The notes below the pieces were generated by a model, which was given only the letters and a program-made list of their open reading frames with translations, had not been told where the DNA came from and ran no database searches. This document shows positions 1 through 5,788 of a stretch of 6,354 nucleotides of DNA, in pieces. The translations under genes and the position numbers were made by a program. This DNA comes from Bacteroidota bacterium (GTDB lineage: Bacteria; Bacteroidota; Bacteroidia; Bacteroidales; VadinHA17): NCBI GenBank assembly GCA_021816545.1, contig JAKAXP010000136.1, positions 1-6,354 on the forward strand. Reading direction: 5' to 3'. The stretch's first letter is position 1; every line of letters begins with the position of its first letter.

Positions 1-378
1 ATCTAGACAAAGGTCATCCAGATCTTTTCGAACCTGCTCAACAACGCACTCAGGTTCACAAAAAAGGGACGGATCGAGCTTGGCTATGTGGTCAGGGGTG
101 ATATGGTCGAATGCTTTGTATCAGACACCGGCATAGGAATTGCGCCGGAGCACCAGGAGAAGGTCTTTGAGCGGTTTTTCCAGGTTGAAGGGCCGAGCTC
201 GAAGCAATACAGCGGAACCGGCCTCGGCCTGAGTATTTCCAAGGCATACGCCGAACTTCTGGGCGGCTCTATATGGCTTATTTCAACACCGGGCGAGGGA
301 TCACTGTTCTGCTTCTCGATACCGTTCGTGAAACCGTCCGAATCTGCCGCCCAGGTCAGGAAATCATCACGCAAGTAA
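1..378 (+). CDS. Sensor histidine kinase, C-terminal ATPase domain (5' part outside window; apparent frameshift near base 12)
   Basis: This is the 3' end of a two-component sensor kinase; the catalytic domain binds ATP and phosphorylates a conserved histidine in the missing upstream dimerisation domain. The readable frame runs from base 7 to the stop at 376-378 (123 residues). It shows the HATPase_c motifs in order: N box (IFSNLLNNALRFT, residues 6-18), G1 box (SDTGIGIAPE, 39-48), F box (FERFF, 54-58) and G2 box (GTGLGLSISK, 70-79), then the closing strand (STPGEGSLFCFSIPF) and a short basic tail. No receiver or output domain follows. The frame is closed by a TAG at 4-6. Reading bases 3-11 in the third frame gives L-D-K, which continues naturally into V-I-Q-I-F if one G of the GG at 12-13 is removed. 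The gene is therefore either frameshifted or carries a sequence error. The sensed signal and partner regulator lie outside the window and cannot be named. Confidence 0.9.
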
Positions 379-433
379 TACGGAAAGCATAATGACCGGA
401 TGGGATCAGCCCGTCTTGAGTCATAAGAATCCC

Positions 434-464
434 GGGCTGCCTCAAAAGGTGCAGCCTCTTGTTT
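434..464 (+). terminator. Probable intrinsic terminator after the histidine kinase gene
   Basis: GGCTGC (435-440) and GCAGCC (451-456) form a six-pair GC-rich stem around a 10-base loop. It is followed by TCTTGTTTT, an imperfect T-rich tract on the plus strand. It lies in the 125-bp gap between the kinase stop and the stop of convergent aspS, where a terminator is expected. Read on the minus strand the hairpin has no T tract, so it is unlikely to end aspS transcription efficiently. Confidence 0.45.
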
Positions 465-503
465 TGGTAATCCGGGGTGTTGAATCAGAGATGAAGCGGC
501 GAT

Positions 504-2267
504 CTATTTCTGATCTCCCTCTTTCTTTATCTGTATCGCCAGTTCGTCAAGCTGTTCCTGCTTTATTGTTGCCGGGGTATCAATCATCACGTCACGCGCC
601 TGGTTGTTTTTGGGGAAGGCTATGTAGTCACGGATGGTATCAGAGCCGCCCATTATTGCCGTCCACCTGTCAAACCCGAATGCTATGCCTCCGTGCGGCG
701 GGGCGCCGAAGCGGAATGCGTTGAGCAGGAAGCCGAACTGCTTCTGTGCCTCTTCGGCGGTGAAGCCAAGTGTGCGGAACATTAGCGACTGCGTCTCAGG
801 ATCATGAATACGGATTGATCCCCCTCCTATCTCGGTGCCGTTGATTACAAGGTCATATGCGTTGGCGCGGACCCTCCACGGATCGCTCTCCATATACTGT
901 ATATCCTCCGGTTTCGGGGAAGTGAAAGGATGGTGCTTCGCATAGAAACGCTGCGTCTCGTCGTCCCACTCCAGAAGCGGGAAATCCACCACCCACAGCG
1001 GAGCGTATACTGAGCTGTCGCGAAGTCCGAGACGCCTTCCCATCTCGAGGCGCAGTTCACCGAGGGCGCTGAGAGTCTTCTCCCGCGGCCCGGCCATCAT
1101 AAGGATCAGGTCACCGGCATCGGAGCCTGTCATCAGTGCAATGTTGGCAAGGTCATCCGGGCTGTAATACTTGTCAGCCGATGATTTGACCGAACCGTCA
1201 GCCTCCACCTTCGCCCATACGAGGCCCTTTGCCCCAATCTGCGGGCGTTTCACAAACTCGGTGAGTTCATCAAGCTGCTTGCGTGACCAGCCGGCACAGC
1301 CCGGAGCGGAGATGGCACCCGCATATGCGGCCAGCTCAAACGGCGGGAAATTGCGTCCCTTTACGTTTTCAGTTATTTCGGTGATGCGCATGTCAAACCG
1401 GATGTCCGGCTTGTCAGAGCCGTACATGCTCATCGCCTCATCATACGGTATCCTGGGGAATGGCCCTTCAAAAACCAGTCCTTTTATCTCAAGGAAAAGA
1501 TGGCGCGCCAGACCCTCAAACATGTCCAGGATATCATCCTGGTGAATGAATGACATCTCGCAGTCTATCTGGGTGAATTCAGGCTGACGGTCTGCCCGGA
1601 GATCCTCATCACGGAAGCACTTCACTATCTGGAAATACTTGTCGAAACCGGCTACCATCAGCAACTGTTTGAATGTCTGAGGGCTCTGCGGGAGTGCATA
1701 AAATTCACCGTGGTGCAGCCTTGAGGGCACCACGAAATCACGGGCCCCCTCGGGAGTTGATTTGATGAGCACCGGGGTTTCCACCTCTATGAAGCCCTGC
1801 CCGTCGAGGTACCTGCGTACCTCCTGGGCCATTTTGTGTCTCAGTATTATGTTGGACCTGACATTCTGCCTGCGGAGATCGAGGTACCTGTATTTCATGC
1901 GAAGCTCATCGCCGCCGTCGGTATTCTCCTCGATTGTAAATGGCGGTGTATCTGATGTATTGAGTACATCAACCTTTTCCGTGATGATCTCAATTTCCCC
2001 TGTGGGGATCTTCGTGTTTTTATTGCTTCGCTCCGCTACAATGCCCTCAGCCCGGATCACAAACTCACGTCCAAGCTTGCGCGCCTTCATGCAGAGGTCA
2101 GGGTCAGTCTCCATGTTGAAAACCAGCTGGGTGATGCCATACCTGTCACGCAGGTCAATGAATGTCATACCCCCGAGGTCCCTTGAGCGCTGAATCCAAC
2201 CGGCCAGCGTGACCTTCTCTCCCCTGTTGCCGAGCGAAAGCTCACCGCAAGTGTGTGTCCTGTACAT
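504..2267 (-). CDS. aspS: Aspartyl-tRNA synthetase
   Basis: Cytoplasmic class IIb aminoacyl-tRNA synthetase; it activates aspartate with ATP and charges tRNA-Asp. The 587-residue protein has the usual bacterial length. The N-terminal OB-fold anticodon-binding domain (about 1-105) begins MYRTHTCGEL and includes GWIQRSRDLGGMTFIDLRDR. The catalytic core starts with the RYLDLRR region (127-133). Motif 2 is FRDEDLRADRQPEFTQID (218-235), with the GAD-type bacterial insertion at about 300-415. The core resumes with the HHPFTSP segment (445-451) and closes with motif 3, GIAFGFDRW (527-535), and IRDYIAFPK (545-553). The open frame extends 34 codons further upstream, but ATG at 2267 is chosen because the family N-terminus aligns there and the extension would cross the promoter. 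Leu31 replaces the His typical of non-discriminating bacterial AspRS, which suggests an Asp-tRNA-specific enzyme (inference). It is transcribed alone, divergently from the cation exporter. Confidence 0.98.
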   Translation of the reverse strand: MYRTHTCGELSLGNRGEKVTLAGWIQRSRDLGGMTFIDLRDRYGITQLVFNMETDPDLCMKARKLGREFVIRAEGIVAERSNKNTKIPTGEIEIITEKVDVLNTSDTPPFTIEENTDGGDELRMKYRYLDLRRQNVRSNIILRHKMAQEVRRYLDGQGFIEVETPVLIKSTPEGARDFVVPSRLHHGEFYALPQSPQTFKQLLMVAGFDKYFQIVKCFRDEDLRADRQPEFTQIDCEMSFIHQDDILDMFEGLARHLFLEIKGLVFEGPFPRIPYDEAMSMYGSDKPDIRFDMRITEITENVKGRNFPPFELAAYAGAISAPGCAGWSRKQLDELTEFVKRPQIGAKGLVWAKVEADGSVKSSADKYYSPDDLANIALMTGSDAGDLILMMAGPREKTLSALGELRLEMGRRLGLRDSSVYAPLWVVDFPLLEWDDETQRFYAKHHPFTSPKPEDIQYMESDPWRVRANAYDLVINGTEIGGGSIRIHDPETQSLMFRTLGFTAEEAQKQFGFLLNAFRFGAPPHGGIAFGFDRWTAIMGGSDTIRDYIAFPKNNQARDVMIDTPATIKQEQLDELAIQIKKEGDQK

Positions 2268-2286
2268 ATCAGTTATTTTGAGGAGA

Positions 2287-2294
2287 CAAAAATA
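2287..2294 (-). promoter_or_regulatory. Bacteroidetes-type -7 element for aspS
   Basis: Read on the minus strand these bases are TATTTTTG, a perfect match to the Bacteroidetes sigma-ABfr -7 consensus TAnnTTTG, 19 bases upstream of the aspS ATG. No clear TTG -33 element is visible at the expected distance. The implied leader is very short, so the assignment is tentative. Confidence 0.45.
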
Positions 2295-2302
2295 AGGTAT
2301 TC

Positions 2303-2322
2303 CGGTAATAAACGGTAATAAC
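2303..2322. repeat. Two-copy 10-bp tandem repeat in the divergent promoter region
   Basis: CGGTAATAAA (2303-2312) is followed directly by CGGTAATAAC (2313-2322); nine of ten positions are identical. The pair sits between the aspS -7 element and the -7 element of the cation exporter gene, and its second copy overlaps the start of the latter. A 10-bp period places both copies on the same face of the helix, as expected for a regulator site, although chance repetition in AT-rich promoter DNA is possible. Confidence 0.55.
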
Positions 2323-2326
2323 TTTG
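2319..2326 (+). promoter_or_regulatory. Bacteroidetes-type -7 element for the cation exporter-tadA unit
   Basis: TAACTTTG matches the TAnnTTTG consensus exactly and is 60 bases before the exporter ATG. A weak TTC (2300-2302) lies 16 bases upstream in place of a canonical TTG -33 element. The predicted transcript would begin a few bases downstream, in or beside the palindrome at 2328-2341. Confidence 0.5.
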
Positions 2327-2327
2327 C

Positions 2328-2341
2328 ACCGACTTGTCGGT
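2328..2341. promoter_or_regulatory. Palindrome ACCGAC-TT-GTCGGT at the predicted transcription start
   Basis: Six-base arms with perfect complementarity flank TT, immediately downstream of the -7 element at 2319-2326. The position suits an operator for a dimeric repressor. The two-base spacer is too tight for a normal RNA hairpin loop, which favours a DNA site or chance. No regulator gene is present in the window. Confidence 0.35.
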
Positions 2342-2353
2342 CATTTTTCCTAA

Positions 2354-2366
2354 AATTGCAGCAATT
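2354..2366. promoter_or_regulatory. Palindrome AATTGC-A-GCAATT in the exporter leader
   Basis: A 13-base perfect inverted repeat with a single central base lies 20 bases before the exporter ATG. Its sequence is unrelated to the palindrome at 2328-2341. It may be a protein-binding site in the leader; there is no independent support beyond symmetry and position. Confidence 0.3.
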
Positions 2367-2386
2367 CATGAGATGTTCTCAAAGCA

Positions 2387-3247
2387 ATGACAACACCCAT
2401 CAAGACACGCACAGCGAGGCTTTCGGTTATCTCCAACAGTCTGCTTATAACAATGAAACTGGCCGCAGGCATCATATCCGGTTCGGTGAGTATCATTTCC
2501 GAGGCAATACATTCATCCCTTGATCTGATTGCTGCAATAATTGCATTTTTTGCAGTGAAGATCTCAGGGACTCCGGCAGATGAAAGGCATCCTTTTGGCC
2601 ACGGCAAAGTAGAAAATATCTCAGGTGTGATTGAGGCACTGCTTATTTTCGTAGCCTCGGGGTGGATTGTCTATGAAGCTGTTGACAGGTTCATTCACCC
2701 CGGGGAGACAGGGGCGCTGGGTCTCGGTGTTCTGGTGATGGCCATTTCAGCCGTCGTCAATACCTTTGTCTCCAGGCGCCTGTACAAGGTTGCACGCCAG
2801 ACTGACTCCGTAGCCCTGGAAGCCGATGCCCTTCACCTCAAGACTGACGTGATCACATCGGCAGGAGTTGCGATCGGACTCGCACTTATCTGGCTGACAG
2901 GCTGGCACGTGCTTGACCCCATCATTGCACTCGCTGTGGCCGTAATAATAATATATGAATCATGGATGCTGCTCAGGAAAGCATTCTCTCCCCTGCTTGA
3001 CACGGCCCTGTCACCTTCCGAGATGAAAAAGCTTACAAGTTTGCTGGAAGAGATGAATATTGATTACCATGACCTGAAAACCAGGGCTGCGGGGCATCAG
3101 CGGTTTGTTGAATTCCACCTTGATGTGCCACCCCATGAAACTATTGAGACTATTCACCGTCAGTGTGATATTATAGAGGAGCGGCTTGAGCGCGAATTCA
3201 AGGATATTAACGTGATAATCCATCCCGAACCGCGACATCAGGTTTGA
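2387..3247 (+). CDS. Cation diffusion facilitator (CDF) family divalent metal/H+ exporter
   Basis: Inner-membrane antiporter of the CDF (cation efflux, FieF/CzcD-like) family that exports divalent metals such as Zn2+ or Fe2+ in exchange for protons. The 286-residue length is typical. The N-terminal membrane domain (about 12-205) should carry six helices. The transport site is visible as H42xxxD46 in helix 2 and H150xxxD154 in helix 5. The conserved signature HPFGHGK is at 68-74, followed by VENISGVIEALLIF. A short hydrophilic linker at residues 130-148 is not His-rich, unlike many zinc-loaded relatives. The cytoplasmic ferredoxin-like domain (about 206-286) ends with DINVIIHPEP. An HD-HD site favours zinc in characterised relatives, but substrate cannot be fixed from sequence alone. 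ATG at 2387 is the only in-frame start consistent with the family. tadA follows after 38 bp with no promoter or terminator seen, so the two are probably co-transcribed. Confidence 0.95.
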   Translation: MTTPIKTRTARLSVISNSLLITMKLAAGIISGSVSIISEAIHSSLDLIAAIIAFFAVKISGTPADERHPFGHGKVENISGVIEALLIFVASGWIVYEAVDRFIHPGETGALGLGVLVMAISAVVNTFVSRRLYKVARQTDSVALEADALHLKTDVITSAGVAIGLALIWLTGWHVLDPIIALAVAVIIIYESWMLLRKAFSPLLDTALSPSEMKKLTSLLEEMNIDYHDLKTRAAGHQRFVEFHLDVPPHETIETIHRQCDIIEERLEREFKDINVIIHPEPRHQV

Positions 3248-3285
3248 TGCTTTAATGTCCGGCAACCAAAAGACAAGTAAAGAGA

Positions 3286-3729
3286 ATGCAGCCCGGAAGC
3301 GATGAATATTACATGAAGATGGCCCTTGGCGAGGCAGCCAGGGCGGCTGACCGCGATGAGGTACCGGTGGGTGCCGTGGTTGTAGCCGGCGGTGCCGTCA
3401 TTGCCCGCGCCCACAACCTTACTGAGACCCTTAATGATCCTACAGCCCATGCAGAGATGCAGGCAATAACCGCGGCAACGTCATACCTGGGCGGCAAATA
3501 CCTGACCGGATGCACAGTATACGTCACCGTGGAACCGTGTGTGATGTGCGCGGGAGCCCTCGCATGGAGCCAGGTCACGGCACTGGTCTGGGGTGCACCC
3601 GATCCCAAAAAGGGTTACACCACGACAGGTGCAGACATTCTTCATCCCAGAACCGAAGTGCGCTCAGGAGTGCTTGCCGGGGAATGCTCGGCAATCATGA
3701 AAAAGTTCTTCAGGAAAAAGAGGGAGTAG
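3286..3729 (+). CDS. tadA: tRNA-specific adenosine deaminase (wobble A34 to inosine)
   Basis: Zinc-dependent deaminase of the cytidine/deoxycytidylate deaminase fold that converts wobble adenosine-34 of tRNA-Arg(ACG) to inosine, needed to read CGN codons. The zinc and catalytic residues are all present: H55-A-E57 (ligand and proton-shuttling glutamate) and P84-C85-V-M-C88 (two cysteine ligands). The N-terminal helix and substrate strand (DEVPVGAVVV, 24-33) and the AHN motif (42-44) are also TadA-like. The 147-residue length and the basic C-terminal helix ending KKFFRKKRE fit TadA better than guanine or cytosine deaminases. The start at 3286 is preceded by the purine-rich AAAGAGA; Met10 or Met12 are possible alternatives but would shorten the first helix. 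Linkage to the CDF gene looks like transcriptional convenience, not shared function. Confidence 0.93.
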   Translation: MQPGSDEYYMKMALGEAARAADRDEVPVGAVVVAGGAVIARAHNLTETLNDPTAHAEMQAITAATSYLGGKYLTGCTVYVTVEPCVMCAGALAWSQVTALVWGAPDPKKGYTTTGADILHPRTEVRSGVLAGECSAIMKKFFRKKRE

Positions 3730-3768
3730 TCGTACGCGTCTGCCTCTGTCCGTTTCGAAAAAAATTCT

Positions 3769-3776
3769 TAGGTTTG
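3769..3776 (+). promoter_or_regulatory. Bacteroidetes-type -7 element for the 160-residue membrane protein gene
   Basis: TAGGTTTG matches TAnnTTTG exactly, 17 bases before the ATG at 3794 and inside the 64-bp gap after tadA. No convincing TTG -33 element is seen at the usual spacing. It implies that the downstream gene can be transcribed separately from tadA, with a very short leader. Confidence 0.45.
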
Positions 3777-3793
3777 CCCAAAACATAACCCCA

Positions 3794-4276
3794 ATGACCC
3801 TTGATAACGGCAAAAGGATTGTATTTATAAGGCTGATCGGTTTCATCACTACACTGGTTTATGTGCTCTACGTTTTCCTGGCCTACTTCCCCAAAGTCTT
3901 CAGGCACGTGATAACGGAAAAGAGCCTGACAATTATGACTGTTGCTGTCACGGTTGTCTACCTCATTATCCTGCTACGTCCGACAATACTCAAGTATATG
4001 TATCTGTTCTTTTCTGCTGATGAGAAGCGGGTTACACTTAGGTGGTACAAACCGGGACTGATGCCTGGTGAAAGCAAGAGTATCGAGATCCCGGCTGACC
4101 GTTTTGCCGGTTATGAGGTGAAAAACCGTTTTTTCGGCATGTACACATATATCACCCTCTTCCAGCAGGTGCAGGGGCGCAGGGCAGCGTATCCGGCTGT
4201 CAGCATCTCAGCTCTGTCAAAGAAGCAGAGAGCGGACATTGAAGAGACTCTTAAAAACTACAAATCAGCTATTTAG
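3794..4276 (+). CDS. Uncharacterised two-helix membrane protein with a soluble C-terminal domain
   Basis: I do not recognise this gene. The 160-residue product has two hydrophobic segments (about 9-31 and 45-63) joined by a short charged loop (FPKVFRHVITEKS). There is no cleavable signal peptide pattern. A basic/aromatic stretch (LRPTILKYMYLFFS) leads into a soluble domain of about 85 residues. That domain alternates short strand-like stretches (KRVTLRW, KSIEIPADRF, YITLFQQV, AVSIS) and closes with an amphipathic helix (KKQRADIEETLKNY). This two-helices-then-strands-then-helix layout resembles small bacterial PH-like membrane proteins, which is a structural guess only. By the positive-inside rule the soluble part is probably cytoplasmic. 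Coding character is good: an uninterrupted frame, ATG start, its own -7 motif and codon use like its neighbours. Nothing in the flanking genes points to a role. Confidence 0.8.
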   Translation: MTLDNGKRIVFIRLIGFITTLVYVLYVFLAYFPKVFRHVITEKSLTIMTVAVTVVYLIILLRPTILKYMYLFFSADEKRVTLRWYKPGLMPGESKSIEIPADRFAGYEVKNRFFGMYTYITLFQQVQGRRAAYPAVSISALSKKQRADIEETLKNYKSAI

Positions 4277-4301
4277 ATATCATCCGGGAAAACATGAGCA
4301 A

Positions 4302-4318
4302 AGTCATTTTTCATGACT
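4302..4318. promoter_or_regulatory. Inverted repeat AGTCAT-N5-ATGACT upstream of the gdhA promoter
   Basis: Perfect six-base arms (4302-4307 and 4313-4318) flank TTTTC, 25 bases after the stop of the membrane protein gene and about 10 bases before the candidate -33 of gdhA. No T tract follows, so it is a poor terminator. The position just upstream of a promoter suits an activator or repressor site. Confidence 0.3.
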
Positions 4319-4327
4319 GCAGGTTCA

Positions 4328-4355
4328 TTGACCTTTGGAAACTATTTGATTTTTG
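4328..4355 (+). promoter_or_regulatory. Candidate Bacteroidetes promoter of the glutamate dehydrogenase gene
   Basis: TTG at 4328-4330 (-33) and GATTTTTG at 4348-4355 (-7, one mismatch to TAnnTTTG) are separated by 17 bases. The predicted leader before ATG 4388 is A/C-rich, contains three CACAAA copies (4356, 4364, 4371) and lacks a Shine-Dalgarno sequence, as is common for well-expressed Bacteroidetes genes. Confidence 0.45.
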
Positions 4356-4387
4356 CACAAAATCACAAACCACAAACATATATTGAA

Positions 4388-5725
4388 ATGAAAGTAAAAG
4401 AGATTCTGGCTGAGCTTGAGAAGAAGCATCCTGGTGAACCCGAATACCATCAGGCAGTCAAGGAAGTCCTTGAATCAATCGAGGAAGTTTACAATGAGAA
4501 CCCCAGGTTTGCAAAGGCAGGTGTTCTTCAGAGGCTTATTGAGCCTGACCGTGTTTTTACCTTTAAAGTACCCTGGATGGATGACAAGGGCAATGTGCAG
4601 GTCAACCTTGGCTACAGAGTGCAGTATAACAACGCCATCGGCCCTTACAAAGGCGGCCTCCGCTTCCACCCTACGGTTAACATCTCAATCCTTAAGTTCC
4701 TTGGTTTTGAGCAGATCTTCAAGAACTCACTGACCACCCTTCCGATGGGTGGCGGTAAGGGCGGTTCCGACTTCGATCCGAAGGGCAAGTCAGACAACGA
4801 GGTTATGCGCTTCTGCCAGTCATTCATGCTTGAACTGTGGAAGCATATCGGTCCTGAGACCGACGTTCCCGCAGGAGACATTGGCGTAGGCGGACGTGAA
4901 ATCGGCTTCCTGTATGGTATGTACAAGAAGCTTGCTTCGGAGCACACCGGCGTTCTCACCGGCAAAGGGCTCAACTGGGGAGGCTCACTTATTCGCCCCG
5001 AGGCTACAGGTTTTGGCTGTGTATATTTTGCAAATGAGATGCTCAAGACACGCAAGGAGTCATTCCAGGGCAAGAAGGTTGCAGTATCAGGCTTCGGTAA
5101 CGTGGCATGGGGCGCTGTTACCAAAGCCACCCAGCTCGGCGCTACCGTCGTAACAATTTCAGGTCCTGACGGCTACATTCATGATCCCGCAGGCATCAGC
5201 GGCGAGAAAATCGAATACATGCTTGAACTCAGGGCATCCAACCAGGATATCGTTGAGCCTTATGCAAAGAAATTTGCAGGTTCGAAGTTCGTCAAGGGCA
5301 AGAGGCCATGGGAAGTCAAGGTTGACATCGCCCTGCCGTGTGCAACACAGAACGAGCTCCATAAGGAAGATGCTGAGCAGCTGGTTGCCAACGGAGCAAT
5401 GTGTGTATGTGAAGGTGCAAACATGCCATGTACGCCTGAAGCCATTGAGGTCATACAGCATGCGAAGCTCCTCTTCGCCCCCGGCAAGGCTGCCAATGCA
5501 GGCGGCGTAGCCACCTCGGGCCTCGAGATGACTCAGAACTCCATGAAACTTAACTGGAGCAGGGAAGAAGTTGATGAAAGGCTTCATTCAATCATGGTCA
5601 ACATTCACAATGCATGTGTCAAGCACGGCACCGGCAAAGACGGTTATGTCGACTATGTCAAGGGTGCAAACATTGCCGGCTTCCTCAAGGTTGCCAATGC
5701 AATGGTTGACCAGGGCTTAGTATAG
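4388..5725 (+). CDS. gdhA: Glutamate dehydrogenase (hexameric, bacterial type)
   Basis: Cytosolic enzyme interconverting glutamate with 2-oxoglutarate plus ammonia, using NAD(P). The 445-residue length is that of hexameric bacterial GDHs. Substrate-domain residues are all visible: K88 in GPYKGGLRFHP, K112 in IFKNS, catalytic K124 in PMGGGKGG and D164 in PAGDIGVGGREIGF. These match Clostridium symbiosum K89, K113, K125 and D165. The coenzyme domain has the Rossmann loop SGFGNVAWG (234-242) and, after the second strand, SGPDGYIHD (258-266). The late core contains PCATQNEL, EGANMPCT, AANAGGVATSGLEMTQN and ANIAGFLKVANAM. The F236/P260/D261 combination equals that of NAD-dependent C. symbiosum GDH and differs from the Ser-rich loop of NADP-specific E. 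coli GDH, so NAD or dual use is likely. The frame opens 25 codons earlier (4313), but those codons span the promoter, so MKVKEIL at 4388 is the start. It has its own promoter and terminator. Confidence 0.97.
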   Translation: MKVKEILAELEKKHPGEPEYHQAVKEVLESIEEVYNENPRFAKAGVLQRLIEPDRVFTFKVPWMDDKGNVQVNLGYRVQYNNAIGPYKGGLRFHPTVNISILKFLGFEQIFKNSLTTLPMGGGKGGSDFDPKGKSDNEVMRFCQSFMLELWKHIGPETDVPAGDIGVGGREIGFLYGMYKKLASEHTGVLTGKGLNWGGSLIRPEATGFGCVYFANEMLKTRKESFQGKKVAVSGFGNVAWGAVTKATQLGATVVTISGPDGYIHDPAGISGEKIEYMLELRASNQDIVEPYAKKFAGSKFVKGKRPWEVKVDIALPCATQNELHKEDAEQLVANGAMCVCEGANMPCTPEAIEVIQHAKLLFAPGKAANAGGVATSGLEMTQNSMKLNWSREEVDERLHSIMVNIHNACVKHGTGKDGYVDYVKGANIAGFLKVANAMVDQGLV

Positions 5726-5754
5726 TCAATACCAATCAGGTATATTTTTAATTG

Positions 5755-5788
5755 AAGGGGCAGGTCTGCGGACCTGCTTCTTTTTTTT
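5755..5788 (+). terminator. Strong intrinsic terminator of gdhA
   Basis: GCAGGTC (5760-5766), loop TGCG and GACCTGC (5771-5777) make a perfect seven-pair stem. The stem can be extended by two G-T pairs, one G-C and A-T pairs with the flanking AAGGG. TTC followed by eight T residues completes a textbook Rho-independent terminator, 29 bases after the gdhA stop. Confidence 0.9.

Noticed and set aside
392..724. Plus-strand open frame of 110 codons overlapping the 3' end of aspS
   Set aside because: Most of it is antisense to conserved AspRS motif 3 codons; the translation has no family character and is a shadow frame.
2268..2369. N-terminal extension of aspS by 34 codons
   Set aside because: The conserved AspRS N-terminus begins at the ATG at 2267; the extension would run through the -7 element and repeat and has no protein-like character.
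2387..3729. A functional module linking the metal exporter and tRNA deaminase
   Set aside because: Close spacing suggests co-transcription, but nothing in either protein indicates a shared pathway; ordinary operon packing explains it.
4313..4387. N-terminal extension of glutamate dehydrogenase by 25 codons
   Set aside because: It spans the candidate -33/-7 promoter and the A/C-rich leader; the family N-terminus fits ATG 4388 and the resulting 445-residue length.
4645..5130. Minus-strand open frame of 161 codons inside gdhA
   Set aside because: Antisense shadow of a highly conserved gene with strong codon bias; Pro/Ser-rich translation with no recognisable domain and no promoter.
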